Shown piece by piece: positions 47,204 to 56,929 of a stretch of 64,000 bases of DNA. Source of the DNA: Whalleya microplaca (Eukaryota; Ascomycota; Sordariomycetes; Xylariales; Xylariaceae); assembly GCA_022497155.1 (NCBI GenBank), contig MU385733.1, positions 124,001 to 188,000 of the forward strand, in the 5' to 3' direction. The translations under genes and the position numbers were made by a program. Position 1 is the stretch's first letter; the number at the start of each line of letters is the position of its first letter. Below the pieces are notes generated by a model, which saw nothing but the letters and a program-made list of their open reading frames with translations, was not told the origin of the DNA and made no database searches.

Positions 47204-48292
47204 GATGGCTGATGGGCGGGAGGTGACGATATGAAGGAGGAGAGATACTACGCTGTCAGAGACAGCTGCGTGCCCATTATATCGATGCAGAAGTAATTGG
47301 GAGCCTTTTTTGTCCGTTTGCTTTGTCGGCGTGTCGGCTTGTAGCAGTCAGCAGCGAGCAGTGGTTGATGCCACCTACACAGTTATTAGGTAATGCAGGC
47401 AAAAGCAGGTAGGATGACGCGACTGGGGGATCAATCTGCCATTTTCATTGGCCAGGCGGATCATCAACCCACCGGTTGCTCCGTTTTTACTATATATATG
47501 TAGATAACAACTTACCTTCTACGTGCATATATTCTTTCATAACTCGATAAGTTCCCGAACATTGCATCTTTGCCTCGGCTCTTCTCTTCTATCCTCTGAA
47601 TGTATGAAATCTGTTCACTAATCAAGACTCATTATTTCCCAATCTTGGTCAACCCAGTGCTATTGATTTCAAACTGTTTAGCAGTCGTATATTCTTATTA
47701 TTTGTTTTCACCTAAATGTGTTGTGAGGGAATGGTGTAGGTGAGCTCATACATAATATCTACGTACTGCATCCAGGTTGCATTCTGAATGTTGCAGATTG
47801 TGTCTCAATGGGCAAGGTTACATATTTCATCTTCTTTCATATTTTGGCTGTTTGACTAGGTGTAACGAGTCTCTGATTGACAATTATGTCAAGACAGCCT
47901 ATCTCGACAATGGAGTCTTGTCTTCTTCTTACATGGTAAGTTGGAAATTGTGTATAAGTATTCTGTAGGCCTAGGTCTCTCACTGCGTGCAGTGGCTTGC
48001 AGAATGCACAGAGTTTGGGAAGCGCCACTGAATATGACCATTGATCATCTGGAGACAACCCGGCTCGGTGTCTAGCGAATATCGCCCGGAGCGTTTCAAA
48101 GAATACACGAATGTGTTCCCTATATAGTTATACCATGGTCACAGTCTCTGTGTCGGCACACTGTCTTAGAAATTAATAATGCATATAACGAGTGGTCGGT
48201 ATACCTTCCCATAACTAAAGCACACTTTCTGTGGCTATACAGTGCAGGGCATTCACACTGCAGACTCTACCTAGTGATGAAAAAAGAATTTT
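47204..48292. promoter_or_regulatory. Upstream region of HRD1
   Basis: About 1.1 kb upstream of the HRD1 start. CT- and T-rich sequence lies near 47560-47640. No coding exon recognised. Confidence 0.4.
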
Positions 48293-48445
48293 TGAAAAAA
48301 AAAGGGAAATAGTAGACTTGAATAGGTGACCTTTAAAATACTGGCAAAAAACACCTTGAGGGGGCCTATTATGGACTTACCCGCCCAGGACCCCGAAAGA
48401 CCAGATATTCTACCCTTATCTCGCCGTCAAGTTACCACTCGGCCA
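48293..48445 (-). ncRNA. Candidate Pol III-type, tRNA-derived unit (possible SINE fragment)
   Basis: On the minus strand TGGCCGAGTGG (48434-48444) matches the A box of Leu/Ser-type tRNAs, followed by a D-loop-like GTAACTTGACGGC. A stem AGATA/TATCT around a 9-base loop sits where an anticodon arm would be. About 32 bases after the A box, TTTCGGGGTCC resembles a B box (GGTTCGANTCC) with one extra base. The strand then runs to a T9 run near 48293-48301, a typical Pol III terminator. The acceptor ends do not pair, so this is not an intact tRNA gene. A degenerate tRNA-derived short element is the best guess. Confidence 0.3.
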
Positions 48446-48600
48446 TTGGACCTCGCAGCTCCGGCTGAGAGAAAGGTGTCTTTTTCTAAAATATAACCTT
48501 TGCGCACCTGCCTCCTAGGTAGGTACAGGTAGACACCCGTAGCATTCCGCAACGGCGATTCTATTGCCCCGACTCTTCCGATACCTAATACCTTCATCAC

Positions 48601-48792
48601 TATTTCTTACCCAAGAAATACTCAGAAGTTCTAGGAACTTCGGAGTTTCCCGTCTAGTGGCAATAGTGTGTATTGGGCATTATCCTGGAATAGTCCTCTA
48701 CCAAGAAATTATAAGCTTCTTATAAATCAAGTGTCACGATAATAGGGGTATTAGAGATCTTCTGTAACTACCTAGAAGATCCTTCGGATCTT
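48601..48792. repeat. Cluster of perfect short-loop inverted repeats
   Basis: Five perfect inverted repeats lie within 192 bases. They are TATTTCTT/AAGAAATA (48601-48620, loop 4), GAAGTTC/GAACTTC (48625-48641, loop 3), TTATAAG/CTTATAA (48709-48725, loop 3), GATCTTCT/AGAAGATC (48756-48781, loop 10) and AAGATCC/GGATCTT (48776-48792, loop 3). The last two share six bases and cannot form together. Two more inverted repeats follow at 49047-49098 and 49292-49311. No coding frame or known element family was recognised. Confidence 0.85.
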
Positions 48793-49046
48793 AGATCTTT
48801 ACACAATTTTACTAGAGTGATCACGGCAGCACCTAAATGATCTTTGCACACACTGTAACTGTGATATCAAGGAATTATATACTTAAGTAGTTGTCAAGAG
48901 AGAGATATCTTCGTCTGGTACAGTGGTGGCATGAGGATTGAGATTGGCCTGCATGCAATCATGATTCAGTACATGTTGGCGCTCTACTTCTATGGGCGAG
49001 GATGCGGTTGTACACTCCATAGAGTTCATGGACTTAACTAACAGTA

Positions 49047-49098
49047 TCCCTCGCTTTCTATAGCTAAGTGGATATATTGCCCAGAAGGAAGCGAGGGA
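49047..49098. repeat. Inverted repeat, 10-bp stem
   Basis: TCCCTCGCTT (49047-49056) pairs perfectly with AAGCGAGGGA (49089-49098) around a 32-base loop. Confidence 0.9.
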
Positions 49099-49514
49099 GG
49101 AGGCTTAGCATACCATCACCTACTTGTGCGGCACTCCATACTTGATGCTTTTCTTATAATATCACTCCGTATGCTCCATCATACAAACTTAGGGTCTAAT
49201 ACTGCTGTTGTCGCTTATCATGTGCACGTTGGTAATGCTAGTTGCATTCCCACCTCGGAATAGAACGAATTGTATTCGAGCATAAGGTCGAACTCACTAA
49301 CGTAAGTGAGTGAATGTGTATGTTAGGGGATGGTAGTATAAGCCACCGCTTAGGAGTGATATAGGTACAGGAAGGATCCAGGCTAACCACTTACGAGCTA
49401 CTTTCATTGAGCGCCTCCTAGTGTTACTCAAGGTAGTCATTGAAGGTGAGGAATACTTAGTAACTTGTATGTACCAGGATCCACCCAGTTGAGTAAAAGC
49501 TTGAACTATAACTG

Positions 49515-49528
49515 CCCCCCCCCCCCCC
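49515..49528 (+). repeat. C14 homopolymer
   Basis: Fourteen consecutive C in AT-leaning intergenic DNA. Confidence 0.95.
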
Positions 49529-50776
49529 TTAATAACAAGTCGATATACGAATGAACAGTCATGTATAGTTAGTCAACAAGCTTTTGAGATTATTCAAAAT
49601 GTTATAAAGCAGAATACTACCGGGTGGTCGGTAGTGTATCAGTATCGTTCAGTCCTACACTGGAGAGCATCGAAATCTAATGATTCCAAGCGAGATCCAA
49701 TATCGAAAACTTTCCACTAGCGACTTTAGCATCCCGTTAGGCATCGAATTGAAGCCGATTTTCGTCTAGTGAGAGCCGCGGCGCATCGTACGGTCTAGAT
49801 ATAGGAAGGCTCATGAGCTAGTGCTCACGCCAGCCACCCTTTTGAGACTGTCTAGACCCAGCAGTCTGGGACGGTCGAACTAACCACAACCCACACGCAT
49901 ACAAGCTTACTTTACTCCCCCTACCCAACATGTACCCGACCCCATTTCCATGTAGGCGGTTGCGCAAAGAGCGGTCAGTCCCTCGGTTTCGAGCTCGATC
50001 TTTCTGCGATGGCGCATGCAACGTTCAGACGCATATCTCACGTCATTGGTGGGCCGTTGGCTCGGCTGTCTACATTGGGCAATACTGCTGACGCCGTCGT
50101 CTCCCTTCAGGTAGGGATTTCTTACACACCACATATCGACGTCGTGTGACCTCGGGGAGACCCTGCATCGGTAATCGTCGTAGGGCTAGGGTCTTTGCAA
50201 CATAGCCATCTTTAACTGTTCTTGGCCTTGTCACGGATGAGGCTCGATCCGAAGCGAAGGCCTCGAGCGGTCGGCTGGACGGGAATAATAGCTCTAACAG
50301 CTGGACCGCTTACCTGATCTTAGGGAAGATTGGGTGAACTAGTGGGTGATGTATATGGATTATGTATTATATGTTCTGACATCGGGCTCGCCGTTCTGAT
50401 GTATAAGCAAAGGGAGATATCTCGGAGACGTTGGCAAGTAAAACATCTTACGGTGAATCACTACTAGATGACGGCTGATCGTACAAGCAGAATATGGGGT
50501 TTGACGTTGACTAGTAAAGTACTCCTGTGTGCAAAGTGAGGTCTGGAAATTAATGAGATTAATGATATGAATACTGTGATGGTGGTATTTGCCAAATTCC
50601 CGAAACTTGCACCCCTAGATCACCCCAAAACCATCCAATATGTTGCCCCCAGTTCCGAGTATCCTTGGATCCCTATGCAACCATGAGATAATGAGATTGA
50701 AATACAAAAACCGTAACTCCGTATGTATGCGCGCATGCCAGATGCCACTGGAAGTTATGCTGAAGTAGAAACATGC
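49529..50776. other. Gene-free region
   Basis: About 1.2 kb upstream of the 3' end of the minus-strand gene at 50777. No coding exon, RNA gene or notable repeat recognised. Confidence 0.45.
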
Positions 50777-51520
50777 TTAATCCTTGACCGGTAACAAAAA
50801 ACGAACCCTCTTCTTTGGCTTCGCAGCCGGTATGTCTATCGGTTGGGTCTTCCTCCCCAGACCCGTGTCGAGGCTTTCGACGCTCAACCCCATCTCGCTC
50901 ATGGTCTCTTTCTCTGGCTCCTCCTCAATAGAATATACATCGGGACTAGGCTCGCGCCATGAGTGTTTCCGTTGAAGTGATAAGCTGCGAGACCTGCCTC
51001 GGAAGGGGTGACGCGGAGGCGCAAAAGGTTTCGATGGGCGTCCCCTAGGTGACCCAACGTGGAATGAAGCAGGGGACAGGAGAGCTTCTGTCGTTCGGGA
51101 AGTAGATGCATGCTTTGGCTTGTCAAAGAAATCTTCGAAGCCGAATGGTAACGTCTGCCGAGGAGGAAATCGAATGTAATCCTCGTCGTCGTCATCATCA
51201 TCATCGTCTAGGATGGCACAATCTTCAACTTTGCTCTTCGACTTGTACCTTCTGAGCCCGTCTAGTGTAGAAGGGCTCACAGACCGACTGATTTCCTGAT
51301 GATTTGGGTCATCAACGTCAAAGTCGAATGCAAATTCCAGTTCCTCTTCCTTAGGAGTGGGCGGAGTAAGGAAATACAGTATGGGATTCTCCTCAGCATC
51401 GAGCTCATCGTCATCCGTTGAGTTGCTGTCATCTTCCAACGATGGAGTTTGGCGGCCAGGACTTGGCGGCCAGGAGTCGGGCTGTAGGCGCGTTGGTTTA
51501 CTGGGAGGGAGCGAAGGCAT
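50777..51520 (-). CDS. Acidic intrinsically disordered protein, unknown function
   Basis: An intronless frame of 247 residues from ATG at 51520 (MPSLPPSKPTRLQPDSWPPS). The composition is Ser/Pro/Asp/Glu-rich with a run of nine Asp/Glu (LDDDDDDDDEDYIRFPP), Ser-Pro sites (SVSPST, LLSPAS, REPSPD) and a basic C-terminal motif KPKKRVRFLLPVKD that is the most conserved-looking part. A KxRVRF element of this kind can act as a PP1-docking motif, though that is only inference. The start fits a short AT-rich leader. No fold is recognisable. The low-complexity but non-random composition and intact length support a real gene. Confidence 0.65.
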   Translation of the reverse strand: MPSLPPSKPTRLQPDSWPPSPGRQTPSLEDDSNSTDDDELDAEENPILYFLTPPTPKEEELEFAFDFDVDDPNHQEISRSVSPSTLDGLRRYKSKSKVEDCAILDDDDDDDDEDYIRFPPRQTLPFGFEDFFDKPKHASTSRTTEALLSPASFHVGSPRGRPSKPFAPPRHPFRGRSRSLSLQRKHSWREPSPDVYSIEEEPEKETMSEMGLSVESLDTGLGRKTQPIDIPAAKPKKRVRFLLPVKD

Positions 51521-54500
51521 AGTGGTTAATGAGAATATAGAGAATTAGAAAATTTAGTAGTAAGGACTGGATCCCACGATGTTGGTCATTCCCGCGGAAG
51601 AATATGGGAGACTTGATGAAATGGAAAGAGAGCCTTCTTATTCTGCCGACTTGAATGAAGGTCGCCGGGCTCGAGCCGGCCCAGTCCTATTGTTATAGGG
51701 TGTGATGTAACAATTTTAAGTTGAACAAAAATCCGAGAGATAACTGATCTATCGCTCAACACAAGGTAGCACGAGAAAGAAAAAGAACGGCGGCAAGGCC
51801 GCGTATTATATACTGCCGCTAGGCAGAACTCAGACCTGCCAATGTGTGTTAGTCACCAGCTGCCTCGCAAATTGACTGCCTGAGAAAAATGGTGGTCATC
51901 CGAACTAGGACGTAACCGTCCGAAAACTTGACGGTACTCGTGAGCGTCGCTACTTGGATATGAATCATCTTTTTCAAGGGCTGAGCTGGAGAGGCTCAGT
52001 CAACGATAACCCCAAAGCTGGTTTCCGGAAAGGGCATCACGCGTCTGGAGGGTGGGTATGAATTGATGTGAAGTTGGATGGTGGTGTGCAGCAGGTGGGC
52101 GTAACTCGAGATACGAGCGGGCAGCTTGCTCACTAATACGCCGACTACCAAGACATTGAGACCACCATCATCCTCAGTCAAACAGGCATCTGACAATGTT
52201 GCACACACACCATCTGCCGAACAATCCGCATTGTGGGGGGCATTTATATCATTTTTATTTACGACTTCTGAAGGCTCGTGAGTCCTCTTGTCATTCGGTG
52301 ATGTATTTTTTGATCGGATTGACTGGCCTTTGGATCGGCAAACGCGTATGCATTGTACCTTGCATGACGACGCTTCACCGTAGCAAGCGACCATCCATGA
52401 GTTCATCGATATCACATCTCACGGGCGACGACTTGGGTTGTTTATTTAGAAGGTAGCCGGGCTATGCGAGCCGCACTAGGCCTTCCTTAAGGAGCCGTCG
52501 ATATGCTACATGCGGAACGAGCCCTGTGCCGTGATAAGGTAAATGCTAGCAGTCGTGCGTAAGTATGGGGTGCCTCCCATCAACTGCACTCGCAGAAATG
52601 TGTGAAAGATCTTCCATAGTGCGGAGGCTGTGCGACCCTATTCGCCCGATACCGACGCACACCATCACACCCGGTCAATTTATGCCAAGGACACCCCGTG
52701 GGATATCGGTGCCGGTTTCTTGGTTCGACGCAACTCTAGTAGGCCGTTTAGTCTGAAACATATAAATTGAGTTGGAGTCTTTTCACCGGTAGTGGTATCA
52801 GATGACAACTTTTATCAACCGAAAGGCCAGCCATGATCACGGATCGACACCGGGTTGTTGCTTGCTAGATTCGATTTACGAGCTGAACCAGGTAAATGAA
52901 TGCGACTGAGGTGAGGTAACTCGGGCGGATCCGATAAGTTGACTGGCCGTCATTTTCTACCTCTCCGTATGAAGGTATTTACCACTTAAAGAGTGCTTGT
53001 TAACACATACCTAATGCATAGATAATATGAAGGACTTGATGGAAGCGACTACCACATGTAAATTTTGTTTCCTTTGCTAGCGACTAACATGTGCTTGAGG
53101 TAGGGGAACGCAAGGAGTTGACTGACCAACCTCTCTGTATGCATCTAGCTATGCAAGTGCTAGTCTATAACTGGTAGAGATGGAGGTCCCAGGTTTTCAG
53201 TCTCTGGCACTTACGCGTGTGGATGCTCGTAGTATCGATGACGTCTTCGCGGGTTGCTGCAGAGCGCCAAGGGCGCAAGGGAGAAAAGCAGAATACCTCG
53301 TATTACAATATACATAATAGACAGATGAAAGATGTGACTGTCCATCGGATAGGCGATAAGTTGTAACGGGATCTTCTGGCTATATTAAGACATGCGTAGA
53401 GGAGTAGCTGGCCAACAGTAAGTTAAGCGCAAGTCAGCCGAACCTTAAGTCTTGTTTACCTGAGGATCACTGTTCTAAAACGTGTACTATATATGCAGCA
53501 TTAAGGGGGGGATTTGAGTTCACCAATGCTGCAAGATTGGCAGCCTGGCACCTGGTGTTCGACGGATCTTGAGAGATCAAGATCTCCAGCTGCATCCAAT
53601 CTACTGTAGGGCTGAGTGGGGGATGGCCCATGGGGCTGTGCGAACAAGAGGTCATCACGTGCTTCACTACTAGCCACAGAGCCACGTGCAGTACTTACGC
53701 AATATGTACCTCGTAATTGGAAAGACACATGTATATTGATGCCCGTCGTCATTGTCGATCGCCAATCCAACGCGACGGGATAGTCTGACTCCAACCCGGA
53801 CATACAGTTGTTGTCATCACGACATTTCTTATGCTTTCTCGCTCAACTAGATACTTTATAATCACCATTGTAAACAGATGAGGTTTCGGGTTCGTTGCTT
53901 CCGTCATATTTGGCTGGGAGTAGGTATCTACCAAATTCGACTCTTGGTCAAATAGTTCTAGGATTGCCTTAGGTATTGTTGGGATCGCTCTACCCGATCC
54001 TGAAATAATTCTCATGGCGACCATTCCTCGATGGTTTGAACGAGAAGTTTTCACTCCAACTATTTACATACCATCGCTATGAACGCCATTTCATATATGG
54101 CTACAAAGTTGACGAGCAAACCAACCTCTTACTATTGATCACCTTATTATAACGTACATTAAAGTACCTCAGTCCCCTCTCCAACAGAAGGGCAATAGGG
54201 GGTACGACTCCTGAAGCTCTAGTTCTAGTCACGCGTTCGATATTGTCACTCGGCCTGAAGCTTTTATCTACTTGCAAGGAGCATTACATGGTCTGTTAGC
54301 AGACGTTTATATAAGCCTAGGATCGACGGTGGCAACGGGTACATATTGGAAGAGGCTGTTATAACAGGAGACGAAAACCATATTCATCAGCCAAATGGTT
54401 AGAAATATGGAAGTTGTGCAGCATACCGGTAGGTATCAACTGAGGCAAGTATCACAGAAACTATCCCACGGCTATCAGCTGATCATCTTTCTCTATAAAG

Positions 54501-55990
54501 TTACTGGTACGCTGATAATCGCCCCGAACACACATTTAGATCATGAAGGCATGGAGGCAAGAGAAGAAAGCGCGACAATGATACGGGAACCTGCCGAACG
54601 ATGGGTTGGAACACCACACCAGAGCCTTCCTTACATCCTCACCTCTTCCTAACTAGTGGCTTCAATCTTACCTCCGAAGCCGAAGCGTACAGTATAGTCG
54701 TAGCTTAAAGCGTTGGCTGATATCCTGGGCGGGATGCCTTATGTCCAACGCCATGGGGACGAAATCATCTACACACCTTCTAGTGGAGCCTAACGGGAAT
54801 TCTTGGGCAGGTTGATCTCCTAACCATCAAGGAGTTGGCCGACGTTGGACGCCACACGTTCAGTGTCTTGGTCGGCATGCTTGACGATAACGTGTACCCA
54901 CCTAATCACCGAGCCGTGGATATGGATATGGAAATTCCATCGCCCAACTGAAAGGGATAGCGATTTATCATTTCTGCCCCTTACTACCAGCTCCACCGGC
55001 ATTGCAGAAGCTTATCACTGTTACCAGTGATGCGTTTTCGCTTCGATCGTTGGCATTGGTTTCTGCGCTCAGCGTCCACGTTACCAGACTCAACTAGACT
55101 AGAACCGTCTTGGATATGTCTAGGATATGGCTCATCCTCGCAAGTCGGGCGATTTGTTCTTGGTGATTACTGTCCCTTTGATTCTATGTCTCGGTGACTT
55201 AAACGGGAATATCTGTATTGTGCCTTGCTCGCTGCTATTGCGTGGCGTGGGGTGGCATCACTCTTCAAGAGATCCCAGTGCCTGTGAATCGATCGGGCCT
55301 CCAAAATAGGGGGTTGCCCGGAATGACAACATTGCTGCCTAGAGATGTTGTAAATGTAAAGCCACAGGTAATGTTCAGCTTCCCTTAGAGCAAGGACTTT
55401 GATCCGTCGGTATGTAGAATGGTTACTCAACACTCCAAGGACCAAGCTTCGTTATTCAACATTGAAAAGCGGCGAAAGCCATGCGATATGAATGTAATTT
55501 ATTCATTTATATGATGCCCATAGGTTCAGGATGCAGCTGAGGCAGACACATGTCCTTTATATCGGGATATCAGTTCAGCATTGTAGCTCGCTATTCATTC
55601 AGCGCTCCTGGATATACACGCTCTGTTGGCGCGGTTGTGTCCTTTCGGAGACCGAGCCGCGGTATCAGCGCGGGTGCTAGAATATTAGGTCGGTAGCATT
55701 GTTCTACGTGATGAGTACTAACGCGTCCGTTAGTTGAAAAAAAGGCGGTGAAGCCTCTGGTGGGTTGAGGAGAGCATCCATCACTCTAATGGCATTTGTC
55801 TAATCGCCAAGAGCAGCACCCCACCAGACGGCAGTTTGGTGTATACGCAGTAAGTAATCTGATCATTTTACCGGTATCACAGCATTTTTTCTCGCATTTG
55901 AGTTTGATAGGAATCGACGAATGCCATGCCAGCTTTACACCGAAAATGTAGCATTGCGGAGTGGCTTACTACAGTATAGGTGGCTAGTGT
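51521..55990. other. Gene-poor region
   Basis: About 4.5 kb. The first 300 bases include the promoter of the disordered-protein gene and a CCGGGCTCGAGCCGG palindrome near 51668. Short frames occur on both strands (for example 53.5-54.05 kb minus, 54.82-54.95 kb plus) but none shows a family motif. No RNA gene recognised. Confidence 0.45.
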
Positions 55991-56929
55991 CTAGACACTT
56001 TGTAGCACAGTCGCAAATTCCAGCCTCTCATCAGCACAACGCCACTTATTACTTTGGGGGTGTTGTCGACGAGAGATCTGGTCCTCTAGATGAAGTTGAC
56101 ACCTCGCAACTGGTGACTGCGCTGTGATGGATCCATAAGTGACAGGATTGGTGGCCTGCAACCTTGCACTTGCGTCGTTAATGCGTTGTATGCGGCTACA
56201 TACACCATAGAAATGGTGGAGTGTCCCCGCCGGACAATGGTCAAGTGACATGCGGGAGAGCAGAAGCAGAGGTCCAGTCAAAGCCATTTTCATGTGTTTA
56301 GTGCTCAGATTCACCTGGAATTTTCGATGAGCCACCAGATCGTTTGTAGAAAGTGTCTTCGACCCGATGAACTTGTTCAAGATATAGCGAATATTTCCCC
56401 TCGCAGCCAGGAAAGGTGATCGATCACCACGACTAGATATTTTCATGGGTATGAGGGTTTCCCCTGGGATGTCATACTTGAAGGGGTCGTGCAATGCAGT
56501 ACTGTGTCCATCTACATGTATTGACTGGATATTCCGTGTAAGATCAGTTGAGGTAGCTTGCCTATCCGACTGAATACGGTATGGTGACAGTTGCGTATGG
56601 GGTTTGGTAGATGACATGCATTACTGGGGCCGATGAGAGGCAAATACATATGTCCAGACCTCTACTGCGTGGACAAGCAATATGCTCAAAACCAATCGAT
56701 TTGCATGGACTGAACAGCTTTGAAATTTTTTCTTATCACCTCTACGCGTAAAATTAAAGAGATCGTCACCTTCAATCAGAAAACGAGCAGGCGCATATCT
56801 CAAGGATAAGCCGTTGTTATCATTCAATGGAACACAGCAATGGCTGCCGAAGATATCGTATAAGTGAACTGTGCACTGTACATAATGGGATGATGGCCGT
56901 AATGTGTGGAATTGGCTTGACTGTACCAC
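55991..56929 (-). pseudogene. Candidate orphan gene interrupted by one in-frame stop
   Basis: Two minus-strand frames, 56621-56929 (102 codons) and 55991-56617 (208 codons from ATG), lie in the same phase, separated only by TAA and one codon. Together they form about 310 codons with a single stop. The upstream part reads HLYDIFGSHCCVPLNDNNGL and YAPARFLIEGDDLFNFTRRG; the downstream part KYDIPGETLIPMKISSRGDR and RGNIRYILNKFIGSKTL. The composition is plausible for a soluble protein, but I recognise no family. The stop follows CAA, so a C to T change in a neighbouring Gln codon would explain it. The downstream 208-codon frame alone could also be a short intact gene. Confidence 0.3.

Noticed and set aside
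51660..51685. CCGGGCTCGAGCCGG as a possible tRNA T arm
   Set aside because: No A box, anticodon arm or acceptor stem can be placed around it on either strand.
54763..54950. Open plus-strand stretch reading LLTIKELADVGRHTFSVLVG
   Set aside because: It is only about 57 codons between stops, the opposite strand is equally open, and no family was recognised.
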